DNA of 64,000 nucleotides, from the NCBI RefSeq assembly GCF_018687715.1, contig NC_056754.1, forward strand, positions 21,447,001 through 21,511,000. The letters are read 5' to 3'. Each line of letters begins with the position of its first letter. Position 1 is the first letter of the stretch. Under the pieces are notes generated by a model, which saw only the letters and a list, made by a program, of their open reading frames with translations, was not told where the DNA came from and made no database searches. This document shows positions 32,643-45,708 of the stretch, piece by piece. The stretch comes from Carya illinoinensis (lineage: Eukaryota; Streptophyta; Magnoliopsida; Fagales; Juglandaceae). A program made the position numbers and the translations under genes.

Positions 32643-35281
32643 ATGAAACCCAAATTGGGATTTTTGGTGTTCGTCTTGGTCGCGGTCTTTTGTTCCATAG
32701 CCGAATCCAAATGTAGTAGAGAATGTGATGTAGCTTTAGCTTCATACTACGTGTGGCAGAATTCAAATCTCACAACCACAATCCTAGCTGAACGTTTCCA
32801 ATCTACCCTTAATATTGACCCTGAAACTATCGTGAGTTACAACAAGGAAAAGATAGCCAACAAAGACAGTATCCAACAGAATATAAGTGTCAATATTCCA
32901 TTCCCATGTAAATGTATCGACGGCGAATTTCTGGGTTACATGTTTGATTACACGGTTCAATCCGGTGACACCTACAATAAGTTGGCGCAGCAACTGTATG
33001 CGAACCTGACCACGACTGAGTTGTTGCAGAAGTATAATAGCTATAACGCCAATAATATACCGGATACGAATACGAATTTGAACGTGACAGTAACATGTTC
33101 GTGTGGGGACAGCTCGGTTTCGAAGGATTTCGGGTTGTTTGTTACATACCCACTTCGGCCAAATGACAATCTGGAGTCGGTAGCGGTGGGGGCTGGTCTT
33201 AATTCAAGTTATACAACCTTGCTGCAAAATTACAACCCGGGTGTGAATTTCAGCCAAGGAAGTGGTGTGGTGTATATTCCGGGCAAAGGTGACAATTATT
33301 TTTCCCTTTAGCTTATTGAATTCACAGCTGTTAAAGTAGTCAGGATTTTATTTCTTTTAGAATTCACAGGTGTTAAAAGTAGTCAGGATTTGATTTCTTT
33401 TAGCACTACTTGGATACTTTCTTTAACGATTACATATTTCTTAGAAGTTGTTGTTCTCTATATGTGAATGATGTAAAGAGATACTATGGTTCGTGGCTGT
33501 ATATGAAATGGGCTCCCCAATTCTTCATTTTAGGAAGTAGTGGAAGTTTTTATGCTTACAAACTTGTAGAAAAGATATGTTAACTGGAATATTAAGGGTA
33601 AATTATAATTTATGTTCATGTGGCTCCTGCCTGACTAATTTTATGGTGTATCTTGGTGTATCTCACCTCTTAATAGTGGTGGGTTTCTTGGTGTATCTCA
33701 CCCCTCCATGTAACCTTTGGCTGGGCAATCAAGCCCAGCCATAAAAGGAAACGGTCGCTTCAAATTGCTAGGCCTCACGGTCCGGGCAAATGGGAGAGTG
33801 TGTGCTCACATTGGTGCCCCCTCTTTATTACAATATGTTGTGGTGAACCAGTCAAGTGATACTATGTTGTCATCTATGTAACAACCTAGTTGCACATAAC
33901 ATTTCTTCTTTTGTTTTCAGAAAGATAAAGTGTAAGTAGGGCTAATCACTAGAGATAAATTCTAACTAACTTTAAGATCATATATCCAAGTTTGTTGAGT
34001 TAAACATTGATTGTTTTGCCTGTAACACGAGTTTTATATCAAAATATTTTATCGATCCCACTTCATAGAGGGTACACAATATAACCCTCCTCTATGAGCT
34101 GTGCCCTCTTCAAGCAGATTAGCCACATGAGTATCCAAAATGACAGCACATCTAGCCTAATAGTATCTACTGAACACCATCTACTCTTGCTAAGACACCT
34201 GCAAGCGTAGCAGTTTTCAGATATTACTCCATGCACCCTCCCCAGCCTGCTGCTCTGCCCACTATCACATTTTTTACTTTCTTTGCAATGTCAGCTATGA
34301 GCCATGAGCACAATGAATTAGTTACGGGCTGTTTAGAAACATTACTCTAGCTTGATCTTCCCCTTCAGTGGTAGTGATAGCTCCTCCTCCTCTTCTTCTG
34401 CTTATCAATAGGGAAAAGGCAATATGACTAAGTTGTTTGGTCCATAGTTGTGTTGAACACATATGAGTAGTGTCTAAGTCCAAGCTGATTGAGTCCTGTC
34501 ATTAGAGTATTGGGGATGCTGCATGTATTTACAAATACAGTGCCGCAAGTCATAAATTGATCTCATGCACTTAAGGTGTTAAGTGGACACAGAAACATAG
34601 AACTTGAACTATAGGAGGTCAGTCTTGACTACACTTTTTCCTTGGGTTAAGTTTTCATGAGAGGCTGTTGAATGGTTTAATTTTTGGGATAAAATGTCTT
34701 ATATTTAACAAAATTGTTCATCTGCATTTGAATCACCCTAATTTCATTTGAATGGTCAATCTAGGATTAGAAATAGAAATCTCCATTCAGAAGGTGTTAG
34801 ATATCTCACTCTAATGTGGCTTCAAGAGCACATTATATTTGAAAGTTTAGTTCTAGGTGCATTAGATATCTCGAAAAACACTAGGTTAAATGGTCACACA
34901 CATTGTGGTGTTCCAAGTGTTTTTTTATTAAAAAATTTCAGATCGGTCTCATCTGAATCATCTTCAGAATTCATTTGAAGCACTGTTTTGTTGGTTAAAA
35001 CGCTAGAGAAAACACTTCTAGATTAAGATAGAGAAATTGCATGAGGTCATTTCGGCACAAAGAATTGAAGAGTACTGAGGTTCAGTGCAGACGCTAAGGG
35101 GTTGGCACAGTGAACTTTCATGAATTTGATACATGAGGGTAGCAATCGGTGAACAAGCGTGAATAGTAAAGCATACAGTTCGGGGGCTTGAGTTGGTTTG
35201 TAATTATTTGTGCCACATAGGTAAGTTTGTACCTGTGTCTAGCTAGTAGTGTAATCTCTTTTGTATTGGATTAGGTCCCCT

Positions 35282-35330
<49 letters not shown>

Positions 35331-38300
35331 CGGTTCTCCACATAATATATACAGCATGCTTTTGTGGCTGTTATATATATCAACATATTTAGTCATCTGC
35401 ACAACAAGATTTATCTTTGATATATGAGTTACACAATGATCAATTAATCTGGTTTTTATGTTATGACTGGTACATGATAGTAAATTTGATATATTTTCGT
35501 TCTGTCTTTCATGTTTAATTTACTCAAGTGTTGTAATAGTGTAGTTAAAATTTTTGTTAGCTTTTTAACAAGTAAACTTGATCTTTGGTATTTTTACAAG
35601 TAATTTCATTAAGTTCAAGCATCAAAAGTATACCATTTTTCCTTTCAATGAAGTTTCTGGAGGCCATGATTTTCATTAATTAACTTGCCTTTTCTTTTTC
35701 TTTCTTTTTATTTGCAGATCAAAATGATACGTATCCACCCATGCCTTCAAGGTAGCTTCTATAAGTTCAATATTCTTAACAAACTTAAATATACATTTGT
35801 TTCTATACTCACAATTTTTTTTTTTTTTTTCATTCTCTCCCATTTGCAGCTCAACAGGTTTGGCCTAAGCCTACAGTTGGTTTTATAATGATTATTTACT
35901 CTGATATTTGGAGACAAATGCTAGATATTACAGTGAAAGCCAATGCTACTTTTAAGCTTGACGTGTGCTCAACCGTAACCAGGATTAGCGGGTGGAGTTA
36001 TTGCTGGCATAGCTATTGGAGGAGTAGCTGGTGTGGTGTTATTTGCAGCTTATATATATCTCAGATGTTACCGAAAGAAGAAGGTGGTGGAGGCAAGGTT
36101 GCCTTTAGCAGCATCTGAGTATCTATCTGCTCAGAATGGGCATGGTATATACACTTTCTTCATAATTTCTTCCCCTCCCCTTCTTGTTTGCTCTTCTAGA
36201 TGTATGTCAATGAATGACTGCAAAGCATGCTCTTATGACCCACCCACCCCACCACCCTTCAAGGAAAGTTACAATAGGTGTTATATTTGATAGTATTTTT
36301 ATTTCTTTCTCACCAGAGTTATAAGTTTATCTGAAGTTGCTGAGAAATTTCACTTTTTCGGAGTTTGATCAATTTTTTTGGAACTCTGACCTATCATGGT
36401 GTTCTTCAAAATAGTCTGCCAGAATAATCTTGGGGATCCCATTTAAGCAATGACACTGAATGCTTTCAACTTTTTATATTCATGCTGACTGATGCAACCA
36501 ATGAAATTGATTATATTTACACTTGTTTTGAATGGAAAATTAATGATGGTCTAACTTATTGGTTTTCCCTTTATTTTTTATTTAGGCCATGGAAACCCCT
36601 CCTACAAGGATGAGGAATCAACTGGTCCAGCTTCTGGTCTTGCAGGCATAACAGTTGACAAATCAGTAGAGTTCTCATATGAAGAACTAGCCACAGCTAC
36701 TGATGACTTTAGTTTGGCTAATAAGATTGGGGAAGGTGGTTTTGGGGCTGTTTATTATGCAGAGCTGAGAGGTGAGGTATGTAGCCATTTGTATTTTTAT
36801 AAATCATAGGTGCATTTCACACTAATGATACATGGAAGATTTGCTCATTATGTAATTTTCTCTGCAACTTGTCCAATTTTCTTGGTCAGTCGTCGTTATG
36901 TAGTGTCCAGGATTTACATCCTTTTGAGAAACTTGCTTGCTAGGAATATGTTTTAAATAGAAAAACTATCAGATCCTTTGCACAGGTTAAAGATGGAATG
37001 TACATTCATCATCTTATATGCTCAATGTTGCGTGTTGCCTTTTTTAATATCCTACATGGATAATTATGCATGCACACCAGATTTAGGCATGCTATCTTGT
37101 TTATTTGCTTTATCATTTTCCTCTTTCCTAACAGCTCCCATCACTCTATCTGTGCAGAAAGCGGCGATCAAGAAAATGGATATGCTCGCATCCAGAGAAT
37201 TTCTTGCCGAATTAAATGTTTTAACACGTGTTCATCACTTGAACCTGGTAATGTACCATCTTTCCCAAGAACAGTATATTTACTGTCTAAAAGCCTGCTT
37301 GGATGATATGTTATTTTCTAATTTTTGGTGAGCAAACATATCTTAAAACCTAAATCGATCATATCCTTTGGACGATGCTCACATAAGTGAGAAAGCTTTC
37401 TAGAAATGTTCATTCTGTTTTACATGCGGGAGAGATTATGCTCACCTCTTTGAAATTATCTAATTTTAGTTATGAATTTAACATAATTCCCGAGTGAAGC
37501 ATCAATGGCCCTTTGGTTAAAGTTTATGCTGTATGGTTCTGTGACTGTTTGTCCATGCAGAGGTATTCATGTGAATTACAGCACTAACAGACTCATTTAC
37601 ATGCTTACTATATCTGTAGACGACCAAATCCATGTACAGAAACTCACTCGATATATCCCTCATGGATCAATGATGCCATTTATCCCACTGTCAATGCCAT
37701 CCGCTACTAAACAACAGCCACCGAATGACGATAGTAACTAGAATAGCTGCACATAAAACCACATATACCTCGGCCAAGAGGTCTCACATGCCATCTAAAT
37801 GTTGATGCCACAGTTAAGAGCTTCAACTTACAAAATCCAGGCAGACACAAGAATCAAAATAATAGCAGATGGAAGTCCTTATATTTTTGTGTGATTATGC
37901 TTTTTGAGATTATAGAATGAAATATAAATAGTTAAGATGTTCTGCCGGGAGGCTTTTTTGATGACTCAGCTGTGTACAAGTCGTAAGATCACACAAGTCA
38001 TGCATTAGTGTATTTTTCTCCGAAACATATATGGATCTCTAAATTTGTGATTTTTTTTTTTTCTATCTTCCCTACAATACATATCGCTTGTATAAATCAT
38101 GGCAGGTGCGCTTGATTGGATATTGCGTTGAGAGGTCCCTTTTTGTAGTCTATGAATATATTGAGAATGGAAACCTAAGCCAACATTTGCGTGGCTCATC
38201 AGGTAAAATCACATGTGCATTGTGAGGCTCTGTATAATTGATGTCATATAGAGATCGATGGTTATGATTGTGTTGTCATGTTTCCAGGGATGGACCCATT

Positions 38301-39825
38301 GCCATGGTCTACTAGGGTACAAATTGCCCTTGATTCAGCCAGAGGTCTTGAATACATCCATGAGCATACTGTTCCTGTCTATATCCATCGTGATATTAAA
38401 TCAGCAAATATATTGATAGACAAGAACTTTCATGGAAAGGTTGCATTAGTACCTCTGCTGTTATTATATATTCTCAAAAGCTTGTTCAGGTCATTGTACT
38501 AAAATATTTGAATTGCAGGTTGCAGATTTTGGCTTAACTAAACTGACTGAAGTTGGAGGTTCCTCACTCCCCACCCGTCTTGTGGGAACATTTGGATACA
38601 TGCCACCCGAGTAAGTGGTGTTTGTTTGTAGATCTGTAAGGTAGTAGAAAATACAGCAATTAGAGGTAAATTTGGGATGTCGTGGCAGATGCAAGCAGTT
38701 AGATGGACTAGATATTCCCAATGAACAGTTTATCTGGAGAAGTTTTTGTAGATCTTACCCAGTCTATAAACTAATTTCCAAGGACTTAGAAAGTGTGTAA
38801 TTGATGAGAAATTTCTAACATTAGATCCATATCTATGAGATGTTCTGGGCCTGCTAGTTAGCTAATTTCACTAGTGGTTAATGGGACATGGCAGCTGCCA
38901 TCGGGAATTTTGGAGGCTCTTTTATCGTAAGAATTTTTGTATAGGGTTTTGGGTGCCGGGTTATGCAATTCTTTTTTGTAATCCTTGCAACCGCTGATGT
39001 TCTCCTTGAAAGTGGTTTATTTTAGAACCTTGGGATTGGGTTTAACGAAAATGAGTTTGCTTCTCTGTACCATCTGATCCCACAGACTCCTTTCAAATCG
39101 GGGAGGAAAAACTTTCGTTATGTTTTTTGTCTATGAAATTGGAGTAATTTTTACCATTTGCGTGCAGATATGCTCAGTATGGAGATGTTTCTCCCAAAGT
39201 AGATGTATATGCTTTTGGGGTTGTCCTTTATGAACTTATTTCTGCCAAGGAAGCTGTGGTCAAGCCAAATTGTTCCGATGATGAATCCAAGGGCCTTGTT
39301 GGTTTAGTAAATATTCTATCCATCCATCCTTCCTTCCTTCCTTCCATTCATCCCCCCTTGCTGTTCTGAGATTGATTTGTAGCCTTTATTAGGCTTTTCC
39401 TCATCTGGTACCACTTACAGATTGATTCTTAGAAAGCAACTTGGAACATATACTTAGTGTATTTTCTTTGTTTCACAGTTTGATGATGTTCTTAATCAAT
39501 CTGATCCTGTAGAAGACCTAGGCAAACTAGTTGACCCTCGGCTTGGAGATGGCTACCCACTCGACTCAGTCCGGAAGGTGAAGCAACTTCTTATAAAGAA
39601 GCCTGTTATTATTTGTTTATATAATTTCAATTGGATCAAAGCTACATGTTTGAGTTGCAGGTGGCCCAAATTGCCAAAGCATGCACACAAGAGAATCCGC
39701 AACTACGTCCAAGTATGAGAGCTATTGTGGTTGCCCTGATGACACTTTCATCCACAACTGAGATTTGGGATGCTCGCTCCTTCTATGAAAATCCAGCTCT
39801 TGTCAATCTCATGTCGGGAAGGTAG
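32643..39825 (+). CDS. CERK1: LysM receptor-like kinase, CERK1/LYK type, 12 exons, 624 residues, intact
   Basis: Plasma-membrane receptor kinase that, in this family, binds chitin or lipo-chitooligosaccharides with three extracellular LysM domains and signals through an active Ser/Thr kinase. Exons by GT/AG borders and phase: 32643-33288, 35718-35751, 35850-35857 (8 nt), 35983-36144, 36586-36776, 37158-37247, 38106-38202, 38288-38439, 38519-38610, 39168-39306, 39479-39577, 39661-39825; the sum is 1875 nt with no stop. Signal peptide is about residues 1-22 ([17 protein letters not shown]). The CxC motifs CKC and CSC frame the LysM repeats. The transmembrane helix is about 228-252, followed by RCYRKKK. 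The kinase has P-loop GEGGFGAV, Lys352 in [13 protein letters not shown] with Asp445, DFG 463-465, GYMPPEY and a YAQ motif at 492-494. The C-terminus LVNLMSGR matches the family. Arabidopsis CERK1 is 617 residues. YAQ favours the NFR1/LYK3-like, symbiosis-competent group. Confidence 0.93.
33319..33403 (+). repeat. Tandem duplication of 42-43 bp in intron 1
   Basis: AATTCACAGCTGTTAAAGTA at 33319 and AATTCACAGGTGTTAAAAGT at 33361 each begin a unit ending TTTCTTTTAG. The two units differ at only three positions. Confidence 0.9.
35286..35326. repeat. Poly(T) tract of about 41 bases
   Basis: An unbroken T run in intron 1. It could be the tail of a minus-strand retro-insertion or simple slippage; no SINE boxes were recognised beside it. 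Confidence 0.9.
35850..35857 (+). other. 8-nt micro-exon (exon 3) of the LysM kinase gene
   Basis: CTCAACAG lies between the acceptor CCCATTTGCAG and the donor GTTTGG. Exon 2 ends two bases into a codon and exon 4 begins with the last two bases of one. Joining them directly shifts the frame out of the transmembrane helix; adding these 8 nt gives Ser-Ser-Thr-Gly and restores [12 protein letters not shown]. Confidence 0.8.
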
Positions 39826-41343
39826 AACCTAGACAGTGCAACCTTACTTGCATAGCAGGAGTGTTTTTTCTGGTGTGAACAATGCCAATAATAAGCTATT
39901 CCAGACATCTTCATTGTAAATGATTGAGAGCTAGAGGAGGGTTTGTAAATTGTATTTAGTTTATAGTTATTGTTTATGTATGCCGGATTATGTTCATGTG
40001 TCACATAAATTTGTGGAGTTCATTAAGATTTTGGCATTTCATTCCGAATCCTTCATCACAGAGCAGGCTAGGGGCTTGTAACTATTTCAAATGAAAATTG
40101 AAACTACAAATGTCAGTAGTACCATATATCAGTAATTAAGATCAAGGTTTTAAACAAAACTCAAAGAAAATCTAAATTACAAAATTAACTTGTTTATTAA
40201 TTACAGACTTCGAAGAACTCTGTAGTTTTGTCCAGAAGTGACTCGGAAATTTCCCTTCTCCACTACCCAAGCAAGAAAGTAATTTTATTTTTATTTTTAT
40301 AAAATAAAGTGAAACTTTCTGCTCCCATTTTCACGCCTTTCAGCCAATCCTTTTCATCTTTTATCTTTTGATATCTTTTCATATCTTAGAGCAATGATAA
40401 CATACCAGCCATTTGCAATTTTTCTACAACTAAAATAAATATTTAAAATAATATTATTCTATTAGAAAGTTAAAGAAAATGTAAAAGGGTCTTATCATTT
40501 CTCTTATGGGCTCTTTTCCATCCTTTATTTTAACCTAACTCGTAATCTCTTTTTAACTCATTGTCTATTTATATTTCTTTGGGCAACGTTATCTTTATAT
40601 TTTATTTATTGTTATTTTATTATTTAATTTTTTTTAATCTAAATTAAAAATTTTATAACATGACCTTTTTGCATAATCTAAAAGAGCGTATGTTAATTTT
40701 TATAAAATTAAATTTATTTTTAATTAAATTAGATGATTATGTTTATTAATTGAATTCATTTTCTTTTAGAGTATGCATGAAGGTAATGTTATGAGATTGT
40801 TAATCCAGATTCAAAGAGAAAAATACAAAAAATTAATAATAATAACTGAATACTAAATAAGGTGTAACACTATCATTACCCATTTCTCTCACCTTCTCAA
40901 CAACCCCTCATTTAAATTTCTTATATATTTAATAATACACACATATATAATTCTTTATTATATATAATTATTTTTTAAAACAAAAATTTTATATAAAATA
41001 ATATTTTTTTTTAAATTTAGTTTATAAAAATATCTCGCATTCAAAACTTGATTACAAAGAGTTTGAAAAAGATTTGTGTATTTTTTAATTTTTGTGTGTA
41101 TATATATATATATTATGCCTTTATAATTTCCTAATTAGTCTAATCTGGCTTAGTCGAGATCTTTCCATCGATCTTATTCAAGTCAAGTAAATATGAGTAA
41201 TATTATATATAGTCGTAAAATGTAAGTATTATATAGTCGATTTGAAAAATAATAGAGTTTATTATTAAAAAATTAATTTTTTTTATATAAATCTTATATT
41301 TATTCACTTTTTAAAAATAATTTTACAGCATTTTACACACTCA
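39826..41343. other. 3' untranslated region and intergenic spacer
   Basis: The first 200 bp are likely the 3' UTR of the kinase gene (TTTATGTATG region, then AT-rich). From 40280 on the sequence is AT-rich with no gene seen. Confidence 0.6.
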
Positions 41344-41509
41344 TTTAGGAGTATAGCTAACAACTTTTCAATTTTGAATACATACGTTGTATAGGCAACT
41401 AAGTAGGATAACAGTTACAGTTCTGTTTTATTCAAAATCTATTTAAAGTTCTTGTATACGTACAACATAAATACAAAATAGAAATTCAATCCTTCAGATT
41501 TTCATCAAC

Positions 41510-44500
41510 TTGAGTATATTTCATGACCTTGTATGGAAAGCTCACGCCCTACCCTACTTCAAAGGTCAAGCTGTTTTTGGCTACCTTGGTGGCATAATCC
41601 CAAACCCACCTCAAGAAATTGATGCTCCTTATCCCAGCACAGATGCTATTATTAAAATTCCCAATCCTCACTATATTCAACGGCTTCATCAGGATTCTTT
41701 GATCCTCGCCACCATTAATGGTTCGCTCACTGAAGATGTTCTCACTCAAGTAATGTCTTATACAACCTCTCGGGAGGTCTGGCTTGCACTAGAGCAAACC
41801 TTTTCTTCCATTTCATGTGCTAAAGCCATTTAGATTCGCACTCAGCTAGCAAATGCTCGAAAAGGTGCTCTGTCTTCTAATGTATATTTTCTCTCCATCA
41901 AGCGAATGGCTGATGAACTTGCTCTTGCTAGACAGCCACTTAAACTTGATGACATAATCACCTATGTGCTTGCAGGACTTGGCCAGGAATATGATTCCTT
42001 GGCTTCAACAATTACTTCTCGATTTGATCCTATCACCTTGGAGGAACTTTACTCACTTCTTCTAATCTGTGAGTTACAAATTAATCACAATAATTAGTCC
42101 CTTCAAGCTGCTGCTTCTTCAGTAAACATGGCCACCAAGCAACCTCAACAGCAAAATCAATCCACTTTTTGCACGACTGCAAATTTTCAACAATCCAACC
42201 GTGGTCGCGGTGGTTACCGTGGCAGAGAATGTGGTGGTCATTTCACCTCCCATGATCAAGGTCCATCAAACTCAATTATATGTCAGGTATGCTTCAAACC
42301 AGGACATACAGAAAATGCTATCACAGTTTTAATATTTCTTATCAGGGCAAACAAACTCCCAAAAATCAGCCACAAGCCAGGTTGCTGCGCACTATCAACA
42401 TACTGATAATGAGTGGCATCCCGACACGAGCTACCCATCATCTCACCAATGATGTAGACAATATTTATCTTCAAAATGAAGACTATGGTAGTCAAGATCA
42501 TATCCAAGTGACTAACGGTGAAGGTCTGAAAATAGTCCAAAGTGGAACTTCCACTCTCTCATCTCCTTCCAAGTGTTTTGTACTTAATCAAATTTTGCTT
42601 GTCCTAGATATTCAGAAAAATCTTCTATATGTTCAGCATTTTTGTCTAGACAATAATGTTTTCTTTGAATTCCATGCTCCTTTCTTCCTTGTGAAGGATT
42701 ACTTGGGGAACATCCTGCATCGAGGACCACTCAATAATGGTCTTTTCAACTTCTCAACTTCTCTTGCTGGTCTTCAGCCACAAGCTCTATCTAGTGTTTG
42801 TGTCTGCCAATATCTGGCACTGTCGTCTTGGTCATGCTTATCTTCCAACTATCAATAAGGCTATTTTATTACCTATCCAAAATAAAAATACTTCTATCTA
42901 TTCTGAATGCCAGCTGGCTAAAAGCCATGCTATGCCTTTTAAAATTATACATGTTTCTGTTTTGAAACCATTGGAGTTAATATATTCAGATGTTTGGGGG
43001 CTAGCTCCTGTTTTATCAACCTTTGGTGCGCATTACTACAAAAGTTTTTTGGATGATGCTACTAAATTCTTATGGCTTTTTCCCTTGAAACTCAAATCTG
43101 ATGCATATCAAACCTTTATATATTTTCAAGTTGTTGTAGAATGCCAATTGATACAAAAATTAAGGCTCTCCAATCCGATTAGGGTGGTGAATATCGCAGC
43201 ATAACTAAACATTTACAAAATCAAGGAATTAGTCATCGAATAACCTATCCATATACACATCAGCAAGCTGGTGCCATTGAAAGGCATCACAGGCAAATTG
43301 TTGAAGTTGGTTTGGTATTACTTGCTCACTCTAATTTACCAAAAATATTTTGGGAAGATGCATTCTTAACTACAGTTTTTATTATCAATAGATTGCCAAC
43401 TCCAATTTTACAGCATCAATCACCATATGAAATGGTCCATCATCACAAACCAGATTATAATTTTTTACGTGGCTTTAGTTGTGCTTGCTGGCCCTATTTA
43501 CGTCCATATAATTGACATAAGATGGACTTTCAATCCAAAAGCTGCATATTTATTGGGTATAGTGTTGGTCATCAAGGTTACAAGTGTTTAGATGTATCTA
43601 CAGGAAAAATCTTCGTATCACGTCATGTTGCCTTTGACGAATCTCTTTATCCATATACAATCCCTGAGTCTATTGAGCCTACTCCAAAACCTGCTCATAT
43701 TGTCCTCCCACCAAATCTCAATCTATCACCCTCTACCTCCTCTTTGCTGCACCAAGCCCTCTGCATATGGCCTCAACATCTAGTCCTCACACTAATCTTC
43801 ATATTGTTTTGGGTTCTCCTACCAAGGATGCTACTCAACCTCAACATGAAGATTGTCCAGCACCTCCTCCCTTACCTTGCTCGCAACATCAAAATATACA
43901 CTCCATGATTACAAGAAGCAAAAACAACATCCACAAGTCAAAATTAGCATCTGACTCCCATATTCGATATCCCATTCCAAAAACACTTCTGGCCACAATC
44001 CAACCACAAGAAAAAGAACCAACCTGCTATTCAATTGCAGTTAAACATCACAATTGGCAGGAGGCTATGAATAAAGAGTTTGATGCCTTGTTAGCTAATG
44101 GAACCTGAACTTTGGTTCCTAAACCTCTTAATGCCAATCTTGTTGGCTGCAAATGGGTGTATAAAATTAAAAGAAAAGCTTATGGTGGTATTGAACAGTG
44201 TAAAGCACGCCAAGTCGCCAAAGGATTCCATCAATAGGAAGGTGTTAATTTTTGTGAGACATTCAGTCCTGTGGTGAAACCTACCACTGTAAGGCTGGTT
44301 CTATCACTAGCAGTCTTTCGTAGTTGGCATCTTCGACAAATTGATGTCCAAAACGCTTTCTTGCATGGCCTCTTGCAAGAAGATGTCTATATGACTCAGG
44401 CTTAAGGGTTCATTCATCCTCAATTTTTGCAACATGTTTGTAAGCTGCGAAAGTCACTCTACAATGTTTATCAAGCACCATGAGCATAGTTTTCTTGCTT

Positions 44501-45435
44501 GACTAATTAGCTACAAGCCATTGGTTTTATAGGAAGTCAGGCGGATCATTCATTCTATGTTTATCACCATGGCTCCACTCTTATTTATTTTTTAATTTAT
44601 GTCGATGACATAATTGTAACTGGTGCAGATATACATGCCATTAACAGAGTGATAAGCTTGCTTTAGGACAACTTTGCAGTAAAAGACATGGGTGAACTTA
44701 GTTTCTTTCTGGGCATTGAGGCCATCCGAAGTGATCATGGTCTATATTTATCTCAGCATTACTACATTCTTGATCTCCTTATACGCAATAAAATGGACAA
44801 AGCAAAGCCTTGTGTTACTCCAATGTCGACTTCACAGCCCTTAATAAAATTTGATGGTATACCTTTTCATGACCCTCATTTATATCGAAGTGTAGTTGGA
44901 GGGCTGCAATATCTTTCTTTTACTCAGCCTGAACTTGCTTTTGCACTCCATAAAGTTAGCAAGTATATGCAAAATCCAATGGAGCCACATTGGGCAGACG
45001 TCAAATGCATATTGGGTTATTTGAAGAACATTAGTTGGTGCTTATTGTGTTTATTTAGGCAACAATCTCATTTCATGCGGCTGCAAACAACAGCAAATTG
45101 TTGCTCGAAGTAGCACAGAAGCTGAATATAAAGCTCTTGCAAATGCTATTGCAGAAATTCAGTGGATAAAGTCTTTGCTAACTGATCTTCATGTTCCAAT
45201 TGTCCTTTCTCCGATTCTTTGGTGCAACAACATAGGAGCTACTTATTTGACTAGTAATCCCACGAAATATATTGAAATTGACTTTTACAATGTTCGTGAT
45301 CAAGTTCTTCGTGGTCAACTTCATGTTCAATTTGTTTCTACCAAAGATCAGTATGCAGATGCACTTACGAAGTCGTTGCCCTCTAGTAGATTTCTTCTTC
45401 TGTGTGACAATCTTAGGGTTCGTTCCTTACCATGA
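41510..45435 (+). pseudogene. Copia gag-pol remnant
   Basis: gag pieces (FHDLVWKAHALPYFKGQAVF, SREVWLALEQTFSS, QVCFKPGHT for the zinc knuckle) occupy 41510-42310. The pre-integrase WHCRLGHA and integrase follow (42800-43500: YSDVWGLAP, FWEDAFLTTVFIINRLPTP), then RT (about 44040-44800: CKWVYKIKRKA, IYVDDIIVTGAD, MGELSFFLGIEA). RNase H is near 45100-45435 (STEAEYKALANA, DQYADALTKSLPS). Stops at 41831, 42095, 43513, 44106 and others break the frame. The order and motifs fix it as Copia. Confidence 0.88.
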
Positions 45436-45442
45436 GGGGGCA

Positions 45443-45708
45443 TGTAGAAGAACAGGTCAATAAGACCAATTCATCCACAGAAGGCTCCTCTATTTCAAGA
45501 GTTCAAAGCACCTCAACAAACTCCACTTGTTTAGGAGTATAGCTAACAACTTTTCAATTTTGAATGCATACGTTGTATAGGCAACTAAGTAGGACAACAG
45601 TTACAATTTTGTTCTATTCAGAGTCTATTTAAAGTTCTTGTATACGTACAACAGAAATACAATATAAAAATTCAATCATTCAAATTTTCATCAACTTGAA
45701 TATATTTC
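45443..45708 (+). repeat. 3' LTR of the decayed Copia element
   Basis: It starts TGTAGAAG after GAGGGGGCA. The last 179 bp repeat 41344-41522. The 3' border lacks a clear CA, so it is set where the two copies diverge. Confidence 0.65.

Larger units (their letters stand above)
33289..35717 (+). other. Intron 1 of the LysM kinase gene (2.4 kb)
   Basis: Begins GTGACAATT and ends TTTTTATTTGCAG. It has no coding sequence that I trust; the frame at 34748-34978 has no family resemblance. It contains a tandem duplication at 33319-33403 and a 41-base poly(T) tract at 35286-35326. Confidence 0.8.
41344..45708 (+). mobile_element. Decayed Copia element (Ale/RE1-like), truncated at its 5' end
   Basis: A 179-bp direct repeat (41344-41522 and 45530-45708, starting TTTAGGAGTATAGC, no gaps) brackets a broken Copia gag-pol in plus orientation. 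The purine tract GAGGGGG (45434-45440) and the TG at 45443 suggest the full 3' LTR is 45443-45708 (266 bp), so the 5' copy has lost its first 87 bp. No PBS is found: the gag-like frame begins right at the end of the 5' repeat. So the LTR/PBS/gag-start junction has been deleted as well. No target duplication was found. The right end abuts the RNase III-like gene. Confidence 0.8.

Noticed and set aside
34748..34978. 76-codon ORF in intron 1 of the LysM kinase gene
   Set aside because: No family resemblance, no splice context linking it to the gene; chance frame in an intron.
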